Part shown: positions 1 through 7,893 of the stretch, one piece after another
Position numbering within the stretch: the first letter of the stretch is position 1
Layout: every line of letters begins with the position of its first letter
NCBI GenBank assembly: GCA_020161795.1
Contig: JAIUOR010000020.1
Span: 1 to 64,000, forward strand
DNA: 64,000 nucleotides
Reading direction: 5' to 3'
Origin: Actinomycetota bacterium
Lineage (GTDB): Bacteria; Actinomycetota; Actinomycetes; Propionibacteriales; Propionibacteriaceae
Position numbers and translations under genes: made by a program
The notes under the pieces: generated by a model
Seen by the model: the letters and a program-made list of their open reading frames with translations, nothing else
The model's database searches: none
What the model was told of the DNA's origin: nothing

Positions 1-1
1 G

Positions 2-814
2 ATCCCGCTGCAGGCCTACTTCCGGATCAACACCGAGAACATGGGCCAGTTCGAGCGGACGCTGATCATCGCCGACGAGGGCTCCTACGTCCACTACGTC
101 GAGGGCTGCACCGCGCCGATCTACTCCTCCGACTCGCTGCACTCGGCGGTGGTCGAGATCATCGTGAAGAAGAACGCCCGGGTTCGGTACACCACCATCC
201 AGAACTGGTCGACCAACGTGTACAACCTGGTCACCAAGCGCGCCACCTGCGAGGAGGGCGCGACCATGGAGTGGATCGACGGCAACATCGGCTCCAAGGT
301 GACCATGAAGTACCCGGCGGTCTACCTGATGGGCGAGCACTCTCGCGGCGAGACCCTGTCGATCGCCTTCGCCGGCGAGGGCCAGCACCAGGACGCGGGC
401 TCGAAGATGGTGCACTGCGCGCCGCACACCTCGAGTTCCATCATCTCCAAGTCGGTGGCCCGCGGCGGTGGGCGCTCCTCCTACCGCGGCCTGCTGCAGG
501 TGCAGGAGGGGGCGCACCACTCGGCCTCCTCGGTGAAGTGCGACGCGCTGCTGGTGGACACCATCAGCCGCTCGGACACCTACCCCTACGTGGACGTCCG
601 CGAGGACGACGTGTCGCTCGCCCATGAGGCAACCGTCTCCAAGGTGAGCGACGACCAGCTCTTCTACCTGATGCAGCGCGGCATGGGTGAGGACGAGGCG
701 ATGGCGATGATCGTGCGCGGCTTCGTGGAGCCGATCGCCCGTGAGTTGCCGATGGAATACGCCCTGGAACTCAACCGATTGATCGAACTGCAGATGGAAG
801 GAGCCGTCGGCTGA
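2..814 (+). CDS. sufB: SufB, Fe-S cluster assembly scaffold (5' end outside window)
   Basis: Only the C-terminal 270 residues are present; the reading frame is open to the left window edge. It is the SufB subunit of the SufBC2D scaffold, which builds Fe-S clusters in the cytosol. The visible part is the parallel beta-helix core and C-terminal domain, with typical SufB wording such as [22 protein letters not shown], then the TTIQNWS and GGRSSYRG stretches, and a C-terminal [17 protein letters not shown] helix. The stop codon TGA overlaps the ATG of sufD (TGATG), so the two are translationally coupled. Order B-D-Rieske-C-S-U-T is the usual actinobacterial SUF operon. The promoter and any SufR regulator lie upstream of the window. 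Confidence 0.96.
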   Translation: MPLQAYFRINTENMGQFERTLIIADEGSYVHYVEGCTAPIYSSDSLHSAVVEIIVKKNARVRYTTIQNWSTNVYNLVTKRATCEEGATMEWIDGNIGSKVTMKYPAVYLMGEHSRGETLSIAFAGEGQHQDAGSKMVHCAPHTSSSIISKSVARGGGRSSYRGLLQVQEGAHHSASSVKCDALLVDTISRSDTYPYVDVREDDVSLAHEATVSKVSDDQLFYLMQRGMGEDEAMAMIVRGFVEPIARELPMEYALELNRLIELQMEGAVG

Positions 815-2004
815 TGGCCGCACCCGTGATGGAGGCCGTGGAGGCCCTCGAGTCGCACCTGCATCCCACCCCGTCGTGGGAGCTTGCCGATCACCCGCTG
901 CCCAGTGGGCGCGAGGAGGTGTGGCGGTTCAGCCCGCTGCGCGCGCTGCGCGGCCTGCTGACCGACGGTGGCCCGACCGGCGAGAACCTGGAGTGGGCGA
1001 CCGAGCTGCCCGCGGGGGTGTCCTTCGACCCGATCAGCCTGGAAGCGGCCCGTGAGTTGGCGGTCGAGGCCCCGATCGACCGGGTGTCGGCGCTGGCGGC
1101 GGCCAACGCCTCCTACGCCGCGCGGCTGACGGTGCCGGCCGGCCTGGAGTTGACCGACCCGATCGTGGTCAACGGGGCCGGCGTCGCCGGCTCCTCGGTG
1201 GCCGAGCACCTGGTGATCACCGTGGGCGCCCACGCCAAGGCGACCATCGTGCTGCGCTACACCGGCACCACCACCCTGGCCGACAAGACCGACCTGGTGG
1301 TCGGCGACGGCGCCCAGGTCAACTTCGTCTCGATCCAGGACTGGGATTCCGAGGCGGTCCACGGTGGCCACCACAGCGTGCTGGTCGGCCGGGACGCACA
1401 GGTGCGCACGGTGACCGTGAGCCTGGGCGGGAAGGTCGTCCGGCTCGCCGAGACCGCGAAGTTCGCCGGCCCGGGCGGTTCGCTGGAGCAGTTCGGCCTC
1501 TACTTCGTGGACGCCGGGCAGCACATCGAGCACCGCCTCTTCGTGGACCACAACGCCCCGCACACCCACAGCAACGTCGACTACCGCGGCGCGCTGCAGG
1601 GCCAGGGGGCGCGTTCGGTGTGGATCGGCGACGTGCTGATCCGCAAGGTGGCCGAGAACATCTCCACCTACGAGTCGAACAAGAATCTGGTGCTGACCGA
1701 CGGTTGCCGCGCCGACTCGGTGCCGAACCTCGAGATCGAGACCGGCGAGATCGAGGGTGCCGGGCACTCCTCGACCACCGGCCGGTTCGACGACGAGCAG
1801 CTGTTCTACCTGCGCTCCCGCGGCATCTCCGAGGACGAGGCCCGCCGTCTGGTGGTGCACGGCTTCTTCGCCGACATCATCCGGCGGGTCGGCGTGCCCG
1901 ACGTCGAGGCCCGGCTGATGGCCGCGGTGGAGAAGGAACTGGAGATCATCGTCGGCAATCCCGTCGGCGTCGAGACCACCAGGGCCGCCGGAGCCGCGCT
2001 GTGA
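814..2004 (+). CDS. sufD: SufD, Fe-S cluster assembly protein
   Basis: 396 residues, paralogous to SufB, forming the SufBC2D scaffold with SufB and SufC. The N-terminal helical part carries GREEVWRFSPL (residues 32-42), a hallmark of SufD. The middle is beta-helix (GGHHSVLVGRDAQ region), and the C-terminal domain ends with the DDEQLFYLRSRGISEDEARR helix also seen in SufB. It starts with ATG overlapping the sufB stop and ends at TGA inside the GTG start of the Rieske gene (GTGA), so all three are coupled. Length is normal for the family. Confidence 0.96.
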   Translation: MAAPVMEAVEALESHLHPTPSWELADHPLPSGREEVWRFSPLRALRGLLTDGGPTGENLEWATELPAGVSFDPISLEAARELAVEAPIDRVSALAAANASYAARLTVPAGLELTDPIVVNGAGVAGSSVAEHLVITVGAHAKATIVLRYTGTTTLADKTDLVVGDGAQVNFVSIQDWDSEAVHGGHHSVLVGRDAQVRTVTVSLGGKVVRLAETAKFAGPGGSLEQFGLYFVDAGQHIEHRLFVDHNAPHTHSNVDYRGALQGQGARSVWIGDVLIRKVAENISTYESNKNLVLTDGCRADSVPNLEIETGEIEGAGHSSTTGRFDDEQLFYLRSRGISEDEARRLVVHGFFADIIRRVGVPDVEARLMAAVEKELEIIVGNPVGVETTRAAGAAL

Positions 2005-2336
2005 GCTTCGTCCGTGCCTGCTCGACCGCGGAGATCCCGGTCGGCGGCGTGATCCCGGTCGATCTCGGCGGCGACGCCGACATCGCCGTGGTGAACACCG
2101 CCGAAGGCTTCTTCGCCATCCGCGACGTGTGCTCGCACGGCGAGGTTCCGCTCAGCGAGGGCGAGGTCGACGGCTGCACCCTCGAGTGCTACATGCACGG
2201 CTCGCGCTTCGACCTGCGTACCGGCCTCCCGCTGGAGCTGCCGGCCACTACACCGGTCCCCGTCTACCCGGTGCGGGTGGACGGCGAGGATCTCTACATC
2301 GACCCTGACCATCCGATCGACATCCAGGAGCAGTAA
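2001..2336 (+). CDS. Rieske-type ferredoxin of the SUF operon
   Basis: 111 residues, starting with GTG that overlaps the sufD stop codon by 4 nt (GTGA). The Rieske [2Fe-2S] ligands are plain: C44-x-H46 (CSHG) and C63-x2-H66 (CYMHG). The protein is nearly all Rieske domain, as in small non-haem oxygenase ferredoxins. A Rieske gene between sufD and sufC is common in actinobacterial SUF operons. Its partner is not known from the sequence; electron donation during cluster assembly or repair is an inference. An upstream in-frame extension exists but is the shadow of sufD. Confidence 0.93.
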   Translation: MSFVRACSTAEIPVGGVIPVDLGGDADIAVVNTAEGFFAIRDVCSHGEVPLSEGEVDGCTLECYMHGSRFDLRTGLPLELPATTPVPVYPVRVDGEDLYIDPDHPIDIQEQ

Positions 2337-2340
2337 CCAC

Positions 2341-3108
2341 ATGTCAGAACTCCGTATCAGCGGCCTCCACGTCGAGGTTGACACCGAGAGCGGCCCCAAG
2401 GCCATCCTCAAGGGTGTCGACCTGACCATCCGCAGCGGCGAGGTGCACGCGATCATGGGGCCGAACGGTTCCGGGAAGTCGACCCTGGCCTACTCGATCG
2501 CCGGTCACCCCAAGTACCGGATCACCGAAGGCTCGGTGACCCTGGACGGCGTCGAGCTGACCGAGCTCACCGTCGACGAGCGGGCCCGCGCCGGCCTGTT
2601 CCTGGCGATGCAGTACCCGATCGAGGTTCCGGGCGTCTCGGTGGCCAACTTCCTGCGTACCGCGAAGACCGCTCTGACCGGTGAGGCGCCGAAGGTGCGC
2701 ACCTGGGTCAAGGACGTCAACGTGGCGCTGGAGCGGGTGGGTCTGGACGGCTCCTTCGCCGGCCGCTCGCTGAACGAGGGCTTCTCCGGCGGCGAGAAGA
2801 AGCGCAACGAGATCGCCCAGCTGGAGCTGCTGAACCCCAAGTTCGCGATCCTGGACGAGACCGACTCCGGCCTCGACATCGACGCGCTGCGGATCGTCTC
2901 CGAGGGCGTGAACCGGTACACCGCCCAGGCCGACCGCGGGCTGCTGCTGATCACGCACTACACGCGCATCCTGAACTACATCAAGCCCGACTTCGTCCAC
3001 GTCTTCGTGGACGGCCGGGTCGCCGAGGAGGGTGGTCCCGAGCTGGCCGACAGCCTGGAGATCGAGGGCTACGACCGCTTCGTCAAGGCCGTGAAGGCTG
3101 ATGCCTGA
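2341..3108 (+). CDS. sufC: SufC, Fe-S assembly ATPase
   Basis: 255-residue ABC-type ATPase that powers the SufBC2D scaffold; it is cytosolic and not a transporter. Walker A is GPNGSGKS (residues 40-47), the ABC signature is SGGEKKRNE, and Walker B reads LDETDSGLDID; the last two are in the form characteristic of SufC. It starts 4 nt after the Rieske gene and overlaps sufS by 8 nt, so it is expressed as part of the operon. Confidence 0.97.
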   Translation: MSELRISGLHVEVDTESGPKAILKGVDLTIRSGEVHAIMGPNGSGKSTLAYSIAGHPKYRITEGSVTLDGVELTELTVDERARAGLFLAMQYPIEVPGVSVANFLRTAKTALTGEAPKVRTWVKDVNVALERVGLDGSFAGRSLNEGFSGGEKKRNEIAQLELLNPKFAILDETDSGLDIDALRIVSEGVNRYTAQADRGLLLITHYTRILNYIKPDFVHVFVDGRVAEEGGPELADSLEIEGYDRFVKAVKADA

Positions 3109-4378
3109 GGCCGGCTACGACCTGGCTGCCCTCCGGGCCGACTTCCCGATTCTGGAACGGCGGGTGGGTGACCACCCGCTGGCCTACCTGGATTCGGCCA
3201 ACACCTCACAGAAGCCGCGCCAGGTGGTGGAGGCGATCGCCGCCCACTACCTGGAGCACAACGCCAACGTCGCCCGGGCGATGCACGTCCTGGGCGCCGA
3301 GGCGACCGAGAGCTTCGAGGCCGCGCGGGCGGCGGTGGCCGGCTTCATCGGCGCCGACCGTCCCGAGGAGATCGTCTTCACCAAGAACGCCTCCGAGGCA
3401 CTGAACCTGGCCGCCCACAGCCTGGGCGCCCGGCTCGGCCCCGGCGACGAGATCGTGGTGTCGGTGATGGAGCACCACTCCAATATCGTGCCCTGGCAGC
3501 TGCTGGCCCAGCGCACCGGCGCCACCCTGCGCTGGTTCGACATCACCGCCGAGGGTCGGCTCGACCTGGAGCGGGCCGCGGCCGAGAACCTGATCAACGA
3601 ACGGACGGCGATCGTCTCGCTCACCTGGGTCTCCAATGTCCTGGGGACGGTCAACCCGGTCGCGCGGATCGCCGCGCAGGCGCACGCCGTGGGCGCCACC
3701 GTCGTGGTGGACGCCTCCCAGGGCGTTCCGCAGCTGCCGACCCGGGTGGCCGATCTCGGCGCCGACCTGATCGCCTTCACCGGCCACAAGATGCTCGGCC
3801 CGACCGGCATCGGCGTGTTATGGGGGCGCTACGACCTGCTGGCGACGCTGCCGCCCTTCCTGGGTGGCGGCGAGATGATCGAGGTCGTCACCATGCAGGG
3901 CTCGACCTACGCCCCGCCGCCGCACCGCTTCGAGGCCGGCACTCCGCCGATCGCGCAGGCGGTCGGCCTGGGCGCGGCGGTGGGGTACCTGCGCGGCGTC
4001 GGCATGGACGCGATCGCCGCCCACGAGCACGAGCTGACCGGCTACCTGCTGGGTCGCCTCGCCGAGATCGAGGGGCTGCGCGTCCTGGGGCCGACCGAGG
4101 CGGTTGACCGCGGGGGAGCCGTCGCCTTCACGCTGGCCACCCGCGACGGCCTGGACATCCACCCGCACGACGTCATGCAACTGCTCGACAGCCGCGGCGT
4201 CGCCGTGCGCGGCGGGCATCACTGCGCCCGTCCGTTGCATGACAGGCTGGGTATCCAGTCCTCCACGCGGGCCTCGGTCTACCTGTACACCGCGCCGGCC
4301 GAGATCGATGCCCTCGCCGAAGGGCTGGGGTACGTCCGTACCTTCTTTGAAGGACACAGTTTCGAGGGGCACCGATGA
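3101..4378 (+). CDS. sufS: SufS, group II cysteine desulfurase
   Basis: 425-residue PLP enzyme that takes sulfur from cysteine as a persulfide for Fe-S assembly. The PLP lysine is K230 in FTGHKMLGPTG, D204 and Q207 (VDASQG) position the cofactor, and the persulfide-forming cysteine is C375 in RGGHHCARPLH. The short loop around that cysteine is the group II (SufS) form, which needs a sulfur acceptor; sufU follows directly. Overlaps sufC by 8 nt and sufU by 4 nt. Confidence 0.97.
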   Translation: MPEAGYDLAALRADFPILERRVGDHPLAYLDSANTSQKPRQVVEAIAAHYLEHNANVARAMHVLGAEATESFEAARAAVAGFIGADRPEEIVFTKNASEALNLAAHSLGARLGPGDEIVVSVMEHHSNIVPWQLLAQRTGATLRWFDITAEGRLDLERAAAENLINERTAIVSLTWVSNVLGTVNPVARIAAQAHAVGATVVVDASQGVPQLPTRVADLGADLIAFTGHKMLGPTGIGVLWGRYDLLATLPPFLGGGEMIEVVTMQGSTYAPPPHRFEAGTPPIAQAVGLGAAVGYLRGVGMDAIAAHEHELTGYLLGRLAEIEGLRVLGPTEAVDRGGAVAFTLATRDGLDIHPHDVMQLLDSRGVAVRGGHHCARPLHDRLGIQSSTRASVYLYTAPAEIDALAEGLGYVRTFFEGHSFEGHR

Positions 4379-4839
4379 GCGTCGAGGCGATGTACCAGGA
4401 GATCATCCTGGAGCACTACCGCGAGAAGCATCACAGTGGCCTGCGGGAGCCGTTCGGTGCGCAGGTGCACCACGTCAACCCCAGCTGCGGGGACGAGGTG
4501 ACGCTGCGGGTGCTGCTGGAGGGCGACCAGGTCACCGACGTCTCCTACGACGGCGTCGGCTGCTCGATCTCGCAGGCCTCCACCTCGGTGATGACCGACC
4601 TGGTGATCGGCCGGTCGGTGGACGAGGCGCTGGCGCTGCACGAAGAGTTCACCGCGCTGATGCACAGCCGCGGCGAGACCGAGCCCGACGAGGACACGCT
4701 GGAGGACGCGGTCGCGTTCGCCGGAGTGGCGAAGTTCCCGGCCCGGGTGAAATGCGCCCTGCTGGGCTGGTCGGCGTTCAAGGACGCCGTGGCCCAATCC
4801 GCCGCGGGCATTCGACTGGAGGAAAGCAACGATGAGTGA
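4375..4839 (+). CDS. sufU: SufU, zinc-dependent sulfurtransferase
   Basis: 154-residue IscU-like protein that accepts persulfide sulfur from SufS. Zinc ligands expected for SufU are present: C38 and D40 (PSCGDE), C63 (GCSIS) and C127 (VKCALLGW). The insert between the second and third cysteine (roughly residues 85-120) is longer than in true IscU scaffolds, which supports SufU. Starts with ATGA overlapping the sufS stop and overlaps sufT by 8 nt. Confidence 0.96.
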   Translation: MSVEAMYQEIILEHYREKHHSGLREPFGAQVHHVNPSCGDEVTLRVLLEGDQVTDVSYDGVGCSISQASTSVMTDLVIGRSVDEALALHEEFTALMHSRGETEPDEDTLEDAVAFAGVAKFPARVKCALLGWSAFKDAVAQSAAGIRLEESNDE

Positions 4840-5206
4840 GCAGCCCCGTCCCTCCGACCTGGTGCAGGACACCTTCCCCGACGAGGTGGGCCGCGCCCGC
4901 CCGACCGAGGAGGAGGTGCTCGACGCGATGCTCGACGTGGTCGACCCGGAGTTGATGGTGAATGTCGTCGACCTGGGCCTGGTCTACGGCGTCCACATCG
5001 ACGAGCAGAACCACGCGACCCTCGACATGACGCTCACCTCGCCGACCTGCCCGCTGACCGACCGGCTGGAGTACGACACCCAGCTGGCCCTGGAGGGCCT
5101 GGTGAGCGGCGTGACGATCAACTGGGTCTGGCTGCCGCCGTGGACCCTGGACAACATCACCGAGGAAGGCCGCGAACAGCTCCGCGCCATCGGCTACAAC
5201 CTCTGA
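4832..5206 (+). CDS. sufT: SufT-like MIP18/DUF59 protein, Fe-S maturation
   Basis: 124-residue MIP18 (DUF59) family protein. The family core DVVDPELMVNVVDLGLVYGV and the TSPTCPLTD segment with its conserved cysteine are visible. Such proteins help load Fe-S clusters onto client enzymes, and the gene is regularly the last one of actinobacterial SUF operons, as here. Start ATG overlaps the sufU end by 8 nt. About 45 nt separate its stop from a large palindrome that begins the next transcription unit. Confidence 0.92.
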   Translation: MSEQPRPSDLVQDTFPDEVGRARPTEEEVLDAMLDVVDPELMVNVVDLGLVYGVHIDEQNHATLDMTLTSPTCPLTDRLEYDTQLALEGLVSGVTINWVWLPPWTLDNITEEGREQLRAIGYNL

Positions 5207-5253
5207 CCCACCGGGTCCGCAGATCTCGCCTGCGCGGGGATGACAACCGGACG

Positions 5254-5284
5254 CTAATCTGATATCAATTAGATATCAGATTAG
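5254..5284 (+). promoter_or_regulatory. Perfect 13-bp inverted repeat, candidate operator
   Basis: Two perfect 13-nt arms (CTAATCTGATATC and GATATCAGATTAG) flank the 5-nt centre AATTA. The core holds two GATATCA sites 11 bp apart, one helical turn, each itself centred on palindromic GATATC. It is strikingly A+T-rich in a 70% G+C region and ends just before the Shine-Dalgarno of the SPFH gene, so it must overlap the promoter or transcription start. The ribbon-helix-helix protein encoded at the end of the same unit is the obvious candidate ligand; that pairing is inferred. Confidence 0.75.
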
Positions 5285-5298
5285 AGAGGGTGATCGTC

Positions 5299-6279
5299 AT
5301 GACCGATCCGAGTTTCCGTCCGAACGAAGACGTCCAGGAGACCGTGGGCGGCGAACCCGCCGGGGTGCCGGTGGGCCATGCCGGGGCGCGGGTCGAGATC
5401 GATGAGAAGCGCGCCTGGTCGGCCAACGGCTTCCTCGCCCTGCTGGCCGCCGTCGTGTTCTCGCTGCTGGGGGTCGGGGGATTCGTCCTGGCTGGCATCA
5501 CCGACGACGCCGGCGGCAACGGCGCTCCGTTCGGCTTCGGCGGCGTCCTGGTTCTGATACTCGGCATCGTCGCGATCGCCTCGATCACGATCGTCTCGCC
5601 CGGCCAGACCCGCGCGCTGCAGTTCTTCGGACGCTACATCGGGACGATCCGCACCCCGGGGCTGAGAATGGTCGTCCCGTTCTCGACCGGCAAGAAGGTC
5701 TCGGTGCGGGTGCGCAACTTCGAGACCAGCGAGCTGAAGGTCAACGACGCCGACGGCAATCCGGTCAACATCGCCGCGATCATCGTGTGGCAGGTGGCCG
5801 ACACGGCCAAGGCGGTCTTCGCTGTCGACAACTTCACCGAGTTCGTCGAGGTGCAGTCCGAGGCCGCGCTGCGGCATATCGCCTCGACCCACCCCTACGA
5901 CAATGCCGGGCCGGGTGAGGAATCGCTGCGCGGCTCCACCGACGTGGTGGCCCGCGAGCTGGCCGAGGAAGTGGCCGCCCGGATCGCGATCGCCGGCCTG
6001 GAGGTCATCGAGGCCCGGATCTCGACCCTGGCCTACGCTCCCGAGATCGCCCACGCGATGCTGCAGCGGCAGCAGGCCGCCGCTGTGATCGCGGCGCGGG
6101 AGAAGATCGTCGAGGGTGCGGTGAGCATGGTCGAGAGCGCGCTGCGGCAGCTGGAGGCCGACGACGTGGTGCAGCTGGACGAGGAGCGCAAGGCCGCCAT
6201 GGTGTCGAACCTGCTGGTGGTGTTGTGCGGCTCCTCCCAGGCAACGCCGGTGGTCAATACCGGGTCGCTCTACACCTGA
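5299..6279 (+). CDS. SPFH/Band 7 domain membrane protein
   Basis: 326 residues. A hydrophilic N-terminus is followed by two membrane segments (about 43-66 and 79-98) and an SPFH/Band 7 domain (about 100-280, starting IVSPGQTRALQFFGRYIGTIRTPGL). The C-terminal part is helical. Such proteins oligomerise at the membrane as flotillin-like scaffolds; the substrate is unknown. ATG 5299 is preferred over GTG 5290 because GAGAGG at 5284-5289 lies 9 nt before it. It follows a perfect palindrome and is 3 nt from a ribbon-helix-helix gene, so the two probably form one autoregulated unit. Confidence 0.9.
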   Translation: MTDPSFRPNEDVQETVGGEPAGVPVGHAGARVEIDEKRAWSANGFLALLAAVVFSLLGVGGFVLAGITDDAGGNGAPFGFGGVLVLILGIVAIASITIVSPGQTRALQFFGRYIGTIRTPGLRMVVPFSTGKKVSVRVRNFETSELKVNDADGNPVNIAAIIVWQVADTAKAVFAVDNFTEFVEVQSEAALRHIASTHPYDNAGPGEESLRGSTDVVARELAEEVAARIAIAGLEVIEARISTLAYAPEIAHAMLQRQQAAAVIAAREKIVEGAVSMVESALRQLEADDVVQLDEERKAAMVSNLLVVLCGSSQATPVVNTGSLYT

Positions 6280-6282
6280 GCC

Positions 6283-6534
6283 ATGGCTGAGGAGACGACC
6301 GGCGGCCGTGCCGAGCGCAAGCCGGTGCTGCTGCGGCTCGATCCGGCCGTCCATGCTGCGCTCGTCCGGTGGGCGGCCGACGATCTGCGCTCGCTGAACG
6401 CCCATATCGAGCTGCTGCTGCGGCAGGCCCTGACAACCGCGGGGCGCAGCCCCAAGCAGGCCGGGCCGCTTCCCAAGCGCGGGCGTCCGGCGCTGCGGTC
6501 GGGCGGGGCTCCGGAGCCCGCCGATCCCGGGTGA
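6283..6534 (+). CDS. Ribbon-helix-helix (Arc-like) DNA-binding protein
   Basis: 83 residues. Residues 13-50 (KPVLLRLDPAVHAAL, then LRSLNAHIELLLRQAL) fit the Arc/CopG fold: one beta strand, a helix, a turn and a second helix ending in LLRQAL. The Pro/Gly/Arg-rich tail (55-83) looks disordered. Located 3 nt behind the SPFH gene. Known members are transcription repressors or antitoxins; no toxin-like gene is adjacent, so a repressor of its own operon through the palindrome at 5254-5284 is the simplest inference. Confidence 0.8.
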   Translation: MAEETTGGRAERKPVLLRLDPAVHAALVRWAADDLRSLNAHIELLLRQALTTAGRSPKQAGPLPKRGRPALRSGGAPEPADPG

Positions 6535-6626
6535 GCCGGTATGGAATGGCAGCCGGAGGCGGCGAAGGATGGGCGCGGCGAGTGGTTCTGCGCGTCCATC
6601 GCCGGCTCCGGGGGTCGACCGGCCCG

Positions 6627-6632
6627 TAGGAT
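6627..6632 (+). promoter_or_regulatory. -10 box for leaderless AI-2E permease mRNA
   Basis: TAGGAT ends 6 nt before the GTG start at 6639, and there is no Shine-Dalgarno. The spacing puts the transcription start at or next to the start codon. The same arrangement recurs at many operon heads in this window. Confidence 0.65.
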
Positions 6633-6638
6633 GACGCC

Positions 6639-7841
6639 GTGACTCGTCAAGATCAGGCGCCGGATCCCACCGACAACCCGGTGGAGGAGGTGCTGGCCGC
6701 CGATGGCGCGGAGCTCATCGTCCCCGAACTCCCGCCGGTGCAGAACCCGCTGCAACGCGTGATCGCCCACCTGGGGCAGCCCTTCAGCTTCGGGCTGATC
6801 GCCACCCTCGGGGTGCTGACCGCCCTCGGGCTGGGGAGCATGGCCGCCTCGCTGTCGACGATCTGGATCTACATCGGCGTCGCGCTGTTCATGGCCATGG
6901 CGCTGGATCCGCTGGTCGGCTGGCTGGAGAAGCGGCATATGTCGCGCGGGCTCAGCATCACCGTGGTCTTCGTCGGCTTCGCGGTGGTGTTCGGCGGGCT
7001 GCTGGCCATCGTGATTCCGATGGCGGTCGGCCAGGTGGTCGCCTTCGCCCAGTCGGTACCCGGGTGGATCACGTCCGTCCAGCAGGCCGAGTGGTTCCAG
7101 AACCTGCTGGCCGGCACCGGCAGCCAGACCGCGGTGGTGGACGCGCTGGACCAGGTCCGCAGCTACCTGTCGAATCCGTCCAACCTGCTGGCGATCGGCG
7201 GTGGAGCGCTGGCGGTCGGTTCCGGCATCATGTCCGGGATCACCGGCGGCATGTTCATCCTGATCCTGACGCTGTACTTCATCGCCTCGCTGCGCGGCAT
7301 GAAGACCGCCATGTACCGGCTCGCCCCGGCCTATGCCCGCACCAAGGTGGCCGAGATCACCGATCACATCACCTCCTCGGTGGGCGCCTACATCTCCGGC
7401 ATGTTCATCCTGGCCGTCTGCAACGCGGTGTTCTCCTTCATCCTGCTGAGCGTGCTGGGCGTCCGGTTCGCCGCCCTGCTGGCCGTGCTGGCGCTCTTCA
7501 TCACGATGATCCCGATGATCGGTTCGGTCACCTTCTGGCTGATCGCGCTAAGCGTCTGCCTGTTCCAGTCCTGGTGGGTGGGCCTCGTCTTCGGGCTGGT
7601 CTACTTCGCCTACATGCAGGTCGAGGCCTACGTGATGACCCCGCGGGTGATGTCGAAGCAGGTCGAGATCCCCGGCTCGCTGGTGATCATCTCCGCCCTG
7701 GTCGGCGGCACCCTGCTGGGCCTGCTGGGTGCGCTGATCGCGGTGCCGGTGACCGCCTCGCTGCTGATGATCGTCCAGAAGCTGTTCATCCCCCGCCAGG
7801 ACGCCAAGCTCGACGCTCCGCCAGGCAGCACCCTGGCCTGA
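6639..7841 (+). CDS. AI-2E family transporter (PerM-like permease)
   Basis: 400-residue integral membrane protein with about eight hydrophobic segments and the family pattern: paired N-terminal helices (FSFGLIATLGVLTALGLG, WIYIGVALFMAMALDPLVGWL), a soluble middle part, and C-terminal helices with FAALLAVLALFITMIPMIGS and the YMQVEAYVMTPRVMSK segment. The family (PF01594) includes autoinducer-2 exporters and Na+/H+ antiporters; substrate cannot be told here. GTG start follows a -10 box by 6 nt. Confidence 0.93.
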   Translation: MTRQDQAPDPTDNPVEEVLAADGAELIVPELPPVQNPLQRVIAHLGQPFSFGLIATLGVLTALGLGSMAASLSTIWIYIGVALFMAMALDPLVGWLEKRHMSRGLSITVVFVGFAVVFGGLLAIVIPMAVGQVVAFAQSVPGWITSVQQAEWFQNLLAGTGSQTAVVDALDQVRSYLSNPSNLLAIGGGALAVGSGIMSGITGGMFILILTLYFIASLRGMKTAMYRLAPAYARTKVAEITDHITSSVGAYISGMFILAVCNAVFSFILLSVLGVRFAALLAVLALFITMIPMIGSVTFWLIALSVCLFQSWWVGLVFGLVYFAYMQVEAYVMTPRVMSKQVEIPGSLVIISALVGGTLLGLLGALIAVPVTASLLMIVQKLFIPRQDAKLDAPPGSTLA

Positions 7842-7893
7842 GCGTCCCAGCCCGGTTTGGGGTGTGGCGGCCGGGCTGGGAGAATAGTGGATT

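Noticed and set aside
5290-5298. GTG 5290 as start of the SPFH gene
   Set aside because: GAGAGG directly abuts it; ATG 5299 has proper spacing.
5281-6405. 374-codon minus-strand frame over the SPFH gene
   Set aside because: Shadow; would place its end inside the operator palindrome and lacks any motif.
6283-6534. Antitoxin of a toxin-antitoxin pair
   Set aside because: Neither neighbour is toxin-like: upstream is an SPFH protein, downstream a separate permease gene.
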